Source: Chryseobacterium camelliae (GTDB taxonomy: Bacteria > Bacteroidota > Bacteroidia > Flavobacteriales > Weeksellaceae). Taken from it: DNA of 64,000 nt. The notes under the pieces were generated by a model, which saw only the letters and a program-made list of their open reading frames with translations, was not told the origin of the DNA and made no database searches. The stretch spans positions 1,674,001 to 1,738,000 of the forward strand of contig NZ_CP022986.1 of the NCBI RefSeq assembly GCF_002770595.1. The letters are read 5' to 3'. The position numbers and the translations under genes are program-made. Below, piece after piece: positions 47,704 to 56,929 of this stretch; position 1 is the first letter of the stretch; the number at the start of each line of letters is the position of its first letter.

Positions 47704-48108
47704 TTACCCCAGCGGCCAGATACCGTCGTAGAAAGAATTACCGTATGTGATTTTTTCTGCGCTTACCACGAAGCTGATCAGCATATTGTTGCTGTCTATA
47801 GCATCAAAGTCCACTTCGTGCTGGATGACATATCCGTTTTCCCAGCTAAGGGTGATCAGGGTACCTTCCTCATGGGATTTATTGAATGTGATTTCTCCTT
47901 TTGTAGGTTTGTATTTTCCGTTCAGCAAGCTTTCCAGGATGTCCGACTGCTCAGTAGCCTCCACGGTTAATTTGATAATCGCATTGGAAGGATCTGAGGC
48001 TACTCTTCCGGATACATCTGTAGATCTGGAGACACTGTAGTTCAGTTTTAATAATTTCTGATCTCCCCCACCGTTGAATTTTAAGATTCCTCTTGAATTG
48101 TTTGCCAT
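47704..48108 (-). CDS. tssD: T6SS tube protein TssD/Hcp (copy 2)
   Basis: 134 residues; starts MANNSRGILKFNGGGDQKLLKLNY and is nearly the same as copy 1 through SAEKITYG, with a different short C-terminus (NSFYDGIWPLG). The two copies may form mixed or alternative tubes. It has its own promoter and terminator. Its leader (TATTAACGATTAAAATTTAC) equals that of copy 1, while the stretch between leader and -7 box has diverged. Confidence 0.97.
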   Translation of the reverse strand: MANNSRGILKFNGGGDQKLLKLNYSVSRSTDVSGRVASDPSNAIIKLTVEATEQSDILESLLNGKYKPTKGEITFNKSHEEGTLITLSWENGYVIQHEVDFDAIDSNNMLISFVVSAEKITYGNSFYDGIWPLG

Positions 48109-48155
48109 AATTGTAAATTTTAATCGTTAATACTGTTTATTCGATGATTCTTATA

Positions 48156-48187
48156 CAAAGATAAATCAGCAGATTTTTTTTTGAAAA
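48156..48187 (-). promoter_or_regulatory. Promoter of tssD copy 2
   Basis: TATCTTTG (minus strand, 48163-48156) matches the -7 consensus; TTTTC, 19 bases upstream, stands for the -33 TTTTG seen in copy 1. The start codon is 47 bases away, against 54 in copy 1, while the operator distance is unchanged at 50 bases. Confidence 0.75.
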
Positions 48188-48213
48188 TTTTTAAAAATAT
48201 TTTTTGAATTTTG

Positions 48214-48248
48214 TCGTATTTCTACGATTGCATGTCGTAATTCTACGA
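48214..48248. promoter_or_regulatory. Paired palindromic operator upstream of tssD copy 2
   Basis: TCGTATTTCTACGA (48214-48227) and TCGTAATTCTACGA (48235-48248), both with perfect TCGTA/TACGA arms around 4 bases, separated by TTGCATG. Centres are 21 bases apart, as in copy 1. The last base is 6 bases from the stop of the neighbouring LysM gene, so the site lies in the whole gap between the two genes. Confidence 0.8.
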
Positions 48249-48254
48249 TCCGTT

Positions 48255-49223
48255 TTATGGCTTTTCATCAACAATGACCTGCGTGGTATTCCTGGAACCA
48301 TATTCAGTATATTCGTAATCGATCCTGATACCTGCGATCAGACCGTCTTCTTTGCGGATGATATACTGCCCGCTGTACAGGGCACCGGGAAATGCGGCAT
48401 CTGGTTCGGTTTTCTGACTTAAAAGAATCTCAGAAGGTTGTACAGGGGGTTCAGCGGTCTGGATAATTGCTAAAGAAATTCCGGGATCGGATAAAGGAAA
48501 CGGATAACGGGATATCCCATTCCTGAACGGAGTGCGTATAGAAGCAAAATAGGTTTTGATAAAGATATCGTCCTTCATCCTTTCATTAAAAAGCTCAGGT
48601 TTCTGAACGGCATAGGCAAACTCTTCAATGTAGGTTTTTGCATACGGACCCGGATATAAGTCCAGAAGCCTGTCTTTGATCTCCTTGAAACGGCCAGCCA
48701 CCTCCGGGCTCATCCGTATACCGGTAATTTTTCCTTGCAGATCGGTTTTTATTTCTATAGGATTCAGGGATTTGATGCAGTCTTCGGCAAGGTCTCCCAG
48801 AATACCGTCTTTCCGGTTGTAAAAACTGAGTTTGGAATAATGGAAGAGATGATTGCCTTCTTCAAGACCCATCCATTGCAGGAGGGCATCATAAAAGACG
48901 GCCTGCTGGGAAACTTCCTGTTCAAGATATGTCTTTTCTACTATGCCAACGGAATATTTCCGGTTAAGCTGTTGCGGCTGAAAAGGGATTTCCGGGTTTC
49001 TGTCCGGGCTTTTGAACGGGGCATCATTCCTGAGGTTATACTGTGCAATATCCGAATCTGCCGGAATGAGGAGCCGTTTCCCGGGAATTAACCTGTCAAC
49101 GATAAAATCTTCCCTGGCACACCGCCGGTTGTGGTATTCTTTCAGGTAAAGCGGATTTTCCAATTTTATGTCTTCAGCGATACTTTCAAGCGTTTCTCCG
49201 TGAAGGATAAAATGAACAATCAT
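48255..49223 (-). CDS. LysM-domain protein, candidate T6SS adaptor (copy 2)
   Basis: 322 residues. LysM-like start VHFILHGETLESIAEDIKLENPLYLKEYHNRRC with a GKRLLIPA end, no signal peptide, then a long region with KTDLQGKITGIRMSPEVAGRFKEIKDRLLDLYPG and a beta-rich C-terminus (SGQYIIRKEDGLIAGIRIDYEYTEYG). The order of parts and the D-x-x-GKI motif match the gene at 35191-36246, so both appear to be one family. It ends 146 bases upstream of tssD copy 2. Role unknown; a spike or cargo adaptor is the working idea. Confidence 0.6.
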   Translation of the reverse strand: MIVHFILHGETLESIAEDIKLENPLYLKEYHNRRCAREDFIVDRLIPGKRLLIPADSDIAQYNLRNDAPFKSPDRNPEIPFQPQQLNRKYSVGIVEKTYLEQEVSQQAVFYDALLQWMGLEEGNHLFHYSKLSFYNRKDGILGDLAEDCIKSLNPIEIKTDLQGKITGIRMSPEVAGRFKEIKDRLLDLYPGPYAKTYIEEFAYAVQKPELFNERMKDDIFIKTYFASIRTPFRNGISRYPFPLSDPGISLAIIQTAEPPVQPSEILLSQKTEPDAAFPGALYSGQYIIRKEDGLIAGIRIDYEYTEYGSRNTTQVIVDEKP

Positions 49224-49366
49224 AGAGCGGTCTTTTGATATAGACCAATTTAGGTAAAAATTTTTAACATCCCAACAGTTTTTTCAGGCTGTCATCCGCG
49301 AGTACAACCGGTTAAATCAGGTATTTTTAAGGTAAACACATATTGTAAAATCAGTTTCCGTACTCA

Positions 49367-49846
49367 TTATCTGGCAACACATGAATCGAATGCATCTTTC
49401 CATTTGGCATCATATTTTAACACCAGAGGCTGCTCAAGATTTGCTGATGTGTTCATCAGCCGGCCATCCTTTTTTCGGTATTCTATCCATCCTATGATTC
49501 CGCTCCCCCCGGAATCAATAACAAGCTGGCACAAAATGGTTTCTTTATTATCATAATCGATCACGAGATTTACTTCTTTTTGATCAATCTTCCATTCTGA
49601 AAAGGGAAAATTACTGCTCCTCACCAGTTCGGTGAGATAATCATAACAGTTTTCAGCCGTTTTACCTGCAGGAGCCTCAGCAATCCTGCGAACAGCAATG
49701 CTATCAGCAGCTTTTTCTTTTTTAACAGGCTCTCCCTTACAGGAACAGAAAAGAAGTACCAAGAACAGTCCTAGCATTTTTTCTGAACAGATGGGTAATA
49801 TTTTATGGGTAAAATGAAGCCTGCCATATGTAATCCCGGATTTCAT
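49367..49846 (-). CDS. Small lipoprotein, candidate second immunity protein of the GH19 effector
   Basis: 159 residues from the ATG at 49846, chosen because longer starts run into the upstream gene. It begins MKSGITYGRLHFTHK, with a hydrophobic stretch ending LLFCSC as the lipobox. The soluble part has WKIDQKEVNLVIDYDNKETILCQLVIDSGGSG and ends FDSCVAR, with no recognised family. ATG codons at 49870 and 49777 are alternatives. It follows the other lipoprotein gene by 37 bases, in the same operon as the bifunctional wall hydrolase. Confidence 0.5.
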   Translation of the reverse strand: MKSGITYGRLHFTHKILPICSEKMLGLFLVLLFCSCKGEPVKKEKAADSIAVRRIAEAPAGKTAENCYDYLTELVRSSNFPFSEWKIDQKEVNLVIDYDNKETILCQLVIDSGGSGIIGWIEYRKKDGRLMNTSANLEQPLVLKYDAKWKDAFDSCVAR

Positions 49847-49883
49847 GACGGTTTTATTGATTAATACCATAAAAATCGGGTTC

Positions 49884-50819
49884 TTATTTCCCTGAAGTAC
49901 AATGGGCTTTCTTTTCACTTTCAATGAGCTGACTGAAAATGTCATCAGTAGGTTTCGGCAATATGATCTTCGGGCTGAATGTGCAGACCTGCTTTTTTTT
50001 ATCCTGCCATGAATCAATTTCATGCACCACCTTATCAATAACAAAGTTTTTATTATACCTGATAAAATAGGTATACCGGTCAGTTCCTTTCGGAAAATCT
50101 GTAGTCACTGAGAAACCGTTGCCTTCTTTTTTGATCCCGGATACCTGGTTTCCGCCATCCTGGGAAAAATTGGTTGACTGCAACTGTAATGCATAACCAT
50201 TATCCTGCAGAAAGAAAACAAAAAGGCCATCACCGGTCCCCGGCTTATTGCTGAAAATCTTATCCTCTTTACCGTCACCGTTGATATCCAGGCTAGTCAT
50301 GGATAATTCGTCATTTTTCATGTAGGCATCTATCGCTGATGAAGAAGAGGCCGTTTTCTGCGTGCCGTCATCCAATTTGTTATAGTAATCCACCAGTGAA
50401 AAAACCAATGGCCGGCTTCCTTCGCGGTATTCTATGACAAGCCAGTTGTTTTTCTGGTCTTTTTTACTGAAGACAAACTTTTCTTTCGGAAAGCGGATCG
50501 TCTTATGATGGGTGTAGACTGCTTTTTCTTTTAACCGGCCTGAAATTTCAGCCATATAGTAATTGCTGTCGTCTGCCACAGTATAAAATACATCTTCTCC
50601 CATGGCTTTCTTTAAGGAGTCGGATTCTTTCTCACCCGGATAGAGGATATATATTCCGCTGTTATTCACAAGGGTATCCTGAATACTGCCCATTACTTTC
50701 TGAACCGTTTCAGGTGCCGCCGCAGTTTTTGCGGTGACCGTGTTTTTTTTACAGGATATGGCCAGTGTAAAGAGAGAAAAAACTCCCAGCACTGTACTAT
50801 GATATATTGGTTTTATCAT
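49884..50819 (-). CDS. Lipoprotein, candidate immunity protein of the GH19 effector
   Basis: 311 residues with lipobox LAISC (Cys23). A basic/polar linker is followed by a beta-rich body: GIYILYPGEKESDSLKKAMGEDVFYTVADDS, an FG-GAP-like calcium loop SLDINGDGKEDKIFSN, and TDRYTYFIRYNK. No family name recognised. The start overlaps the stop of the effector gene by 4 bases (ATGA), which is strong evidence of co-translation and fits an immunity protein held in the periplasm. Confidence 0.6.
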   Translation of the reverse strand: MIKPIYHSTVLGVFSLFTLAISCKKNTVTAKTAAAPETVQKVMGSIQDTLVNNSGIYILYPGEKESDSLKKAMGEDVFYTVADDSNYYMAEISGRLKEKAVYTHHKTIRFPKEKFVFSKKDQKNNWLVIEYREGSRPLVFSLVDYYNKLDDGTQKTASSSSAIDAYMKNDELSMTSLDINGDGKEDKIFSNKPGTGDGLFVFFLQDNGYALQLQSTNFSQDGGNQVSGIKKEGNGFSVTTDFPKGTDRYTYFIRYNKNFVIDKVVHEIDSWQDKKKQVCTFSPKIILPKPTDDIFSQLIESEKKAHCTSGK

Positions 50820-53800
50820 TGGTTTATTTCTATGTGGTAAGCTCCGTTTTCATCCAGCAGCTGATGGAGTTCCGTTCTTTTCTGCATCTCGCTTTTGAAA
50901 TCTGCAGGGTTGGACAGCCTTCTGATGGACACGTCAAACGTGTTCATTACTTCCGGGTTGGCCAGGTGCTTTGATACGGTAGAAGGTCCGAGCTCATTGA
51001 TCTTAGCTTCCATCTCAGAGATGATGTCAGCTTCTGCCTTGCCTGCCTTTTTTCCAGCTGCATAGACATCGATAACCTGATCACCGGCATTGGCATAAAT
51101 TCCTTTTTGCGTGGCCACACTGGTCCTGCTTATATTTCCATACATAATTCTTGCCTGGTCTCCGGGTGTTCTCGCGGTACTGGTAATGTAAATATCATTG
51201 TTTTTGGAGGCGGCACCCACTTCTTCCAGGATGGTTCTCGTCCTTTGCGAAATTCCGTCTGCCAACGCTGTTTCACCTTCAAAATGAATATTTACCGTAC
51301 CTCCGCCTGCTGCAGGCGTGGTCTTCCCACCATGAATACATTCTTCCGGGTATTTAAAGATCTTCTTTATTTCCTTCAGGTATTTCCTTCTCTCTGTCCT
51401 ACCGTTTCCTCCTCCGTTCACCAGCCAGCTAACGGTGTCAATATAATCTGCATCTGCGAGGAGATTGAGATTTACGGTTCCGTATTTCTTGCTTACTCCG
51501 TCGACTTCGTAAGTACATTCCTGCTTTGGGAATTGTTTACCGGTTGACCCGTCATATTCACTGAATGAAGTTTTCGGTACTGTCCACGTACTTCCCGGGC
51601 TCAGCTGCTTCCCTTGCTGCCAGAACCATCCTGCCGTATCTACGGTAAGGTTCAGCTCTTCCGCCACTTTTTCGTAATTGGTAACGACATCTACTCCGGA
51701 GTAGGATTTGTATCCCGCATAGCCGTCTTTCCACGTCAGCTGCATGAGCCCTCTTCCCACATAGGGCTTATAGCTGTCTTTACCGTTATACTCTTTTGTG
51801 GTCTGTAACCGGTCTGTTTCATGATACACCTGTGCCAGGAAATGGATTTTCCTGATGCAGGTATTGATTTCATATTTGGTAAAGGCCTCATTCAGTTTTT
51901 TAATAAAACTTTCATTGGTCTTATCATCCAGCTTACAGTTAGTGGCAGTAAACATGGAGGAAGTATTGGCCATCCCCTCACTTTCCCTGAGTTTTTTAAG
52001 GATTTCTTCAAACTCCTGAAGCGTAATATCACGGTTACAGAAGCATCTTTTACCAACAACAAAATAGGCACCTTCTTTTTTAAGGAATTCTCCCTCATGT
52101 TTTTTAAGATTGCCCTGACATTCTGCTTTAAGCCAAAGATATTCCGTTACCGTTTTGTATACGTCAAACGTCACCGTATCGCCTTTATGGTAGGCATCAT
52201 TGGTTAAAGCCTTGACGATGGTTTCTGTTTTTGCAAATTTCTTTTGGGTGGAAAGCTGGGATTTGATTTTATCGGCAATAGTTTTAGCCACACTATTTTT
52301 CTGTTCTTCAGTGGATGTGGCATTATTCCCCCCGAAAGTGTAGGTATGGGTACCGTCTTTAATGCCGCTTAATTTCCCTTTCCATTCAGTAAGTTTTTCA
52401 TCAGCTTTAGGGCGGAGCTTGATCTTAACTTTAGCCAGGTTATTCTGGACAATGGCCTTGAGAACCGTTATTTCATTACCGTTTTCTTTCCCCTCAAGTA
52501 CCGGAAGGTCAGCATCTTTTGCGATAAAAACTGATTCTTTTTCTTTGATCCTGATGCTTACTTCTTTGCCCTCCAGCAGAAATGCTTTGGCAACCACATA
52601 CACCTCTTCTTCCAGCGGGGCGCTGTTGATGCGGATAAATTCAGGGCCAAGCTTAAACAGATTGATGGAAATGACTTCATCTTTTTTATAAGAAGTTTTT
52701 GTGAGCGACTGTTTAATATTTTCCAGTTTGGTATATTTCTTATCCGCTTTTACAACAGGATCAATTTTAGATTTAATGATTCCGGCGATTTTATCTTTAT
52801 CGATATTGTTGTTATTGTTGCCGAATTTATATTGATGCTGCCCGGCAGCCTCATCTGTTTCCTTGATAAACTCTTCTTTGGCGAAATAAGCATCCAGCAG
52901 GCCTTCTGTTTTCGGTTCCTGTACGATACTGGTGGTTTTGCCCTGCGGATTTGCCTGTGCCGGCTTCTGATCCGGCTTTATAATCCCGTTTGATTCTGCC
53001 CAGTCCCAGAGTTCCGCCAATTTCTTTTTTACAGATTCGGTCATGGAATCTACAATTCCCTTTTCCTCTTTTTGAGGCGCAGACTTTGAAGCTGCAGGGG
53101 AGCCCTCCGCCTTAGTCGAAGCAGCAGGATCTCTTTTCGGAGCACCTGCCGGTGAGGATGGTGGCGCAGGAGCTTTATAATCAGGATTATTTACTTTTGC
53201 ATCGGAGGTTGCATGCTTTTTATTTTTATAGTATTCCACCGTCACATAAAACTGTAGCTCTTTAGGATTCCGCTCTCCTTTGGCAGCCTGTTGCATCAGC
53301 GCTTTGGTAAGGACAAATTCTGCAGCAGCCACCCCTGTTTTGTCTACAACAGCTTCCCTGCTTTCCACAAACAGATTATTTGCATCATGCCCATTTCCTT
53401 TAACATCATCTTCCCAAAGGGTAAAGATCAGTTTTTCCCCTGTAAGGTTAATGCATTTGGCTTTGGCCACCAGCTTGTCCTGATAGCTGAATACTGTTCC
53501 CGGAGCATCATCAACATACCGGAGTTCAACACTGCTTATTTTAGGAACGTCCGCCGGTTGTGGCGTAATATCTAACGTTGTTGGTCCCTTACCTTCCGGC
53601 TCATGGAGATAAGCCTCCAGGCGATAGGTATGCTTGGCGGCTACCTGTCCGAATGTAAAGCTTCCGCTTCCTGTTTTTCTGATGTTGGTCGTGGTAAAGC
53701 TTCCGTCGGGACGTTTTTTAAACAATTCCCAGGTAACCAGTGCCGGATTGCGTTTTTCACTCGGCGTAGCCGGATACCAGTCTGAAACCATATAGGTGGT

Positions 53801-53860
53801 CTGCTCACCGATCACGGGAGCAGGATTGCCTGATATTTTTGAAACACCCTGTTTAGCCAT
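50816..53860 (-). CDS. T6SS effector, GH19-like muramidase plus M15-like peptidase
   Basis: 1014 residues. An Ig-like N-terminal part (1-220) with a Pro/Ala-rich linker (228-262); two copies of an unnamed repeat (about 340-415 and 503-580, each with HxYxFGxNN, then KIxxI, then YKKDE or YHKGD); a GH19-like catalytic domain (about 636-835) with the acid Glu681 in VYHETDRL and YVGRGLMQLTWKDGY; and a C-terminal M15-like domain (about 855-1014) with His965 and Asp976 in SKHLANPEVMNTFDVS and His1009 in YHIEI. It would cut both glycan and peptide parts of target cell walls. It is preceded by a DUF4280 spike gene and followed by two lipoproteins. Confidence 0.75.
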   Translation of the reverse strand: MAKQGVSKISGNPAPVIGEQTTYMVSDWYPATPSEKRNPALVTWELFKKRPDGSFTTTNIRKTGSGSFTFGQVAAKHTYRLEAYLHEPEGKGPTTLDITPQPADVPKISSVELRYVDDAPGTVFSYQDKLVAKAKCINLTGEKLIFTLWEDDVKGNGHDANNLFVESREAVVDKTGVAAAEFVLTKALMQQAAKGERNPKELQFYVTVEYYKNKKHATSDAKVNNPDYKAPAPPSSPAGAPKRDPAASTKAEGSPAASKSAPQKEEKGIVDSMTESVKKKLAELWDWAESNGIIKPDQKPAQANPQGKTTSIVQEPKTEGLLDAYFAKEEFIKETDEAAGQHQYKFGNNNNNIDKDKIAGIIKSKIDPVVKADKKYTKLENIKQSLTKTSYKKDEVISINLFKLGPEFIRINSAPLEEEVYVVAKAFLLEGKEVSIRIKEKESVFIAKDADLPVLEGKENGNEITVLKAIVQNNLAKVKIKLRPKADEKLTEWKGKLSGIKDGTHTYTFGGNNATSTEEQKNSVAKTIADKIKSQLSTQKKFAKTETIVKALTNDAYHKGDTVTFDVYKTVTEYLWLKAECQGNLKKHEGEFLKKEGAYFVVGKRCFCNRDITLQEFEEILKKLRESEGMANTSSMFTATNCKLDDKTNESFIKKLNEAFTKYEINTCIRKIHFLAQVYHETDRLQTTKEYNGKDSYKPYVGRGLMQLTWKDGYAGYKSYSGVDVVTNYEKVAEELNLTVDTAGWFWQQGKQLSPGSTWTVPKTSFSEYDGSTGKQFPKQECTYEVDGVSKKYGTVNLNLLADADYIDTVSWLVNGGGNGRTERRKYLKEIKKIFKYPEECIHGGKTTPAAGGGTVNIHFEGETALADGISQRTRTILEEVGAASKNNDIYITSTARTPGDQARIMYGNISRTSVATQKGIYANAGDQVIDVYAAGKKAGKAEADIISEMEAKINELGPSTVSKHLANPEVMNTFDVSIRRLSNPADFKSEMQKRTELHQLLDENGAYHIEINQ

Positions 53861-53878
53861 GGAAGAGAATTTTAAAGA

Positions 53879-54382
53879 TTAATACGCGTCGAGATCGCTT
53901 TCCTGTACTGTTTCCCGGTAATCATCCATTTTAACCATGGGATTGATATGCTGTACGGTTTTACGGTCGGCATTCTGTACATTTTTCTTGCTTACTTCCC
54001 CGCGCTGCCCGTGATCTTTTATGGTAATCTTCCCTCCAACCACGCACTGGAGTTCGGAAGCTTCCGTAACAATACTTTTACCCATGACTTTTACTTTATC
54101 ATAGGTTTTCTGCCATTTACCGGCAGGAGCATAGGAACAGGGAAGATTGCCGCCTGAACTGGGCTTGAGTTTACACTTTCCGAAACTCGGTCCGGAGGGA
54201 TTGAACTGAAGGTCATCTTCGGTAACGGCAAGGTAGTCTGCATTTCCATCAGAATCATTCCAGTAATGCTGCTGATGGGCCGTCACTTTATACTGCGGGA
54301 ACTGGTCGCCCTGGTTGCATTGCGCCTGCCCTTTCTGTACGACAAAGTGTTTGCCGTCGTGAAGCGATGATTGATCTGACAT
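53879..54382 (-). CDS. DUF4280 PAAR-like T6SS spike-tip protein
   Basis: 167 residues. KHFVVQKGQAQCNQGDQFPQYKVTA opens the DUF4280 fold; GPSFGKCKLKPSSGGNLPCSYAPAGKW and ELQCVVGGKITIKDHGQ hold its conserved Cys/Gly positions. DUF4280 proteins serve as PAAR-like tips that sharpen VgrG and load cargo. Its stop lies 18 bases before the start of the GH19 effector, so the effector is probably this tip's cargo. Confidence 0.88.
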   Translation of the reverse strand: MSDQSSLHDGKHFVVQKGQAQCNQGDQFPQYKVTAHQQHYWNDSDGNADYLAVTEDDLQFNPSGPSFGKCKLKPSSGGNLPCSYAPAGKWQKTYDKVKVMGKSIVTEASELQCVVGGKITIKDHGQRGEVSKKNVQNADRKTVQHINPMVKMDDYRETVQESDLDAY

Positions 54383-54427
54383 ATCAATGGGATTTGGAGT
54401 ACCCTCAAAGATAAAAATTTTACCTTT

Positions 54428-54463
54428 AAAAAATAAAAAAAGCAGAAATAATTTCTGCTTTTT
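54428..54463 (-). terminator. Terminator of the tssR operon
   Basis: AGCAGAAAT and its complement around a single base, flanked by A and T runs; on the minus strand a run of seven T residues follows. It lies 15 bases after the tssR stop. Confidence 0.88.
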
Positions 54464-54478
54464 ACTATTTATAACCTA

Positions 54479-56881
54479 TTAATGTTTAGTATATTCGGGC
54501 TTTTCCACGGGCATCATCGTCGGCATGAAATACTCATTAAGCCAGTAGAAGGTCTGTCCGTTCTGCTCTATCTTCACTGCAGGATCACTCCTGTGGGCCA
54601 GCAGCCTGTCGGCAAGATTTTTATAATTGCGGAAGTAATTCCTTACCGTTTCATTCGACACGATTTTGGATTTCCTCCAGCCTTTTAGCTTATACTTAGA
54701 CATCAATTCTTCTTCGGAATTGTCAAAGCCTGTCACCACCCCTACCGCAACGCTCATTGGCTGATCAGATAAGTTGGCTTTATTCAGCATTTTGAGTGTA
54801 GGATTGTATTTCTGAACTAAACTGATGTATTCTTTCACCGCCTTTGACTGGTTAAAATCAGCGCGTTCAGCACCGGTGTTCCTGTATACTTCAGTATAGA
54901 AGTTCTTCAGCTGGTCATATTCCTCTTCTGAAACCAGGATTCCTTTTTCAAGGTTCGGTTTCATGTCTTTCAGGTCTTTAGGAACGTATCCTTTTACGAG
55001 GAAAGGGTTTCCGTAATTGATCAGCTGGGCCGCGATACCTGCAGGAACCGGATTCGTCAGTCCCGGATACAGGTATTTGTACTTAAGGTCTACATCGGTC
55101 TTTCCTGCTCCTACGGAAGAATGGAAATAATCATTCAGCGACTTATCAATGGTTTCATTATCCAGGGTCACCTGTGCAATAAGGCTGTCCACAGATTTTT
55201 TAAGGTATCCCGGTGTGGCAATATCCCCTTTTTTAGGGAAGATGACGAATCCCTGAGACATGCTCTGCTTAGGGTAATCCAGGGAAAAGAAGCCTTCATC
55301 CCCTTCCACAAGGTTAAAGTTATTTTTAGTCAGGACATCATTCTGATTGATGATTTTCTGTTTTTTAAGCTCTGCAACGTTTTTAGCCGTATTGGTAACA
55401 ACATTTTCCGAAAGCAGGACGAAATCGTTATATGTATCGGAAGACCTTGCACTGGTCTGGAACATGATCATCCTTGCCTGGGCTTGCGTAAGCGCATTGA
55501 TAACGCCGTACATATTCCCGCTCTGGCTGTCAGAGGAAGTCCCGACGGTAATCACGATATTGGTTTCATCCGGGAAGTTGGAAAGCAGGTTTCCGGCTGC
55601 CATCAGGCCTTCGCTCACCGGCTGGTACCCGCTGTTGCTCGGGCAGTTCATCTCATTACTTTTCTGGTCAATGAAGGTGGTAATTTTGCTGTAATCGGTA
55701 TTCAGAGGGGATACCGCAACATTATCGCCGCAGGAATTGCTTTTATAAAGGACAACCCCATACCTCACAGAACTGAAATAAGAAGGTTTTTCAAATCTCA
55801 GCTGAAGGTCCTGAAGCAATGATTTTACAATAGGCGCATACGGGGCATTAGGAGCACTGATATCAAGATTGAAAACAATATTGATTCTCTTATCTTTTTC
55901 AGTGATCTCCCTGTAACGGTCAAAATAAATAGGTTCTCCTAATACATTGAACACATAGTTTTTGCTGTAATCCAGGATATTGGTAAAATATTTTGTCTTG
56001 GAATCCGGAGCAGGGACCTCATAGATCGGCAGGTTTACCGGAAAAATATTTTCCAGTGGCGTTCTTTTGTTAACATCGGTAAGCAGGACTCCCGTTTTAT
56101 TTTCTGCAGTTCCGCTTCCCGGATTTCCTTCCTGGATTCCCAGTGTGGTTTCCGTGATTCCGGTATCGTTTTTCATTTTGACAGCGGAACGTTCTCCCCA
56201 GGCTGTGATCACATTGGAGCTTACCCAGCCGTACAGGTTTTTCCCTATGCTGTCGATATCAATGGTAGGATTTTTACCTACCAGGAATCTCTTGTTGTTT
56301 TCCGCCTGTTTGTATACGTAAACGATCTGACCGTTCGGTATTTTCACTTTGGCCTGCTCAATAAGGCTCGGTGAATTGAATACCATGATAGAGTCATTTT
56401 TATAATACCGTTCGGAATTTTTGATGACATCACTGTTGCTCGGCACCACAGCAACCCTAACCGGAAAACCGGTTTTTTCGCTTTTCAGGGCATTGTTCCA
56501 CAAAAGCAGGTCAGACTCGGGCATCCATCCGTACGTCTTCACCGATTTCGGGGATACTTTTTTCATCAGCGCATCGGGAATATATTCTGCCACTTTTACC
56601 ATGCCGTCCTTATGCTTCAGGACCAGCAACGGTTCCATAAAAGTGACTTCCTTATACGATTTCTCATCGCTTTTGTCCAGGTAAGCCGTATTTTTGGCCC
56701 GGTCTGAAATAGCAATCCAGGGAACAGACTTCTTAGGAAATCCATTGATCACGGTAGCATTGTCTATCTGACCGTACTGTGAAGGTTCAGGCGTTTTTTT
56801 CGCCGGCAGTTTTACCTGGCAACCTGTTACCAGTACTGCTGCACCTATATAATATGCTGCTAAAGGAAGTTTATTTTTCAT
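54479..56881 (-). CDS. tssR: T6SS subtype-iii protein TssR
   Basis: 800 residues with a lipobox VTGC (Cys21). Features seen are SVPWIAISDRAKNTAYLD, SH3-like repeats in the first third (TYGWMPESDLLLW, LYGWVSSNVITAW) and a middle vWA-like region with RINIVFNLDISAPNAPY and NETNIV-type strands (ETNIVITVGTSSDSQSG). TssR is one of the genes peculiar to Bacteroidota T6SS and is a large lipoprotein of the envelope-spanning complex. It is last in an operon with the PKD protein and two TssO-like proteins. Confidence 0.88.
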   Translation of the reverse strand: MKNKLPLAAYYIGAAVLVTGCQVKLPAKKTPEPSQYGQIDNATVINGFPKKSVPWIAISDRAKNTAYLDKSDEKSYKEVTFMEPLLVLKHKDGMVKVAEYIPDALMKKVSPKSVKTYGWMPESDLLLWNNALKSEKTGFPVRVAVVPSNSDVIKNSERYYKNDSIMVFNSPSLIEQAKVKIPNGQIVYVYKQAENNKRFLVGKNPTIDIDSIGKNLYGWVSSNVITAWGERSAVKMKNDTGITETTLGIQEGNPGSGTAENKTGVLLTDVNKRTPLENIFPVNLPIYEVPAPDSKTKYFTNILDYSKNYVFNVLGEPIYFDRYREITEKDKRINIVFNLDISAPNAPYAPIVKSLLQDLQLRFEKPSYFSSVRYGVVLYKSNSCGDNVAVSPLNTDYSKITTFIDQKSNEMNCPSNSGYQPVSEGLMAAGNLLSNFPDETNIVITVGTSSDSQSGNMYGVINALTQAQARMIMFQTSARSSDTYNDFVLLSENVVTNTAKNVAELKKQKIINQNDVLTKNNFNLVEGDEGFFSLDYPKQSMSQGFVIFPKKGDIATPGYLKKSVDSLIAQVTLDNETIDKSLNDYFHSSVGAGKTDVDLKYKYLYPGLTNPVPAGIAAQLINYGNPFLVKGYVPKDLKDMKPNLEKGILVSEEEYDQLKNFYTEVYRNTGAERADFNQSKAVKEYISLVQKYNPTLKMLNKANLSDQPMSVAVGVVTGFDNSEEELMSKYKLKGWRKSKIVSNETVRNYFRNYKNLADRLLAHRSDPAVKIEQNGQTFYWLNEYFMPTMMPVEKPEYTKH

Positions 56882-56929
56882 CCTGATTTTCTTTTATGAT
56901 GGTGAGGTCCGGAGAAAGCCGGAAGTTTA

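Noticed and set aside
49847-50044. Longer N-terminus for the 159-residue lipoprotein
   Set aside because: Most of the extension lies inside the upstream lipoprotein gene and would bury the signal peptide.
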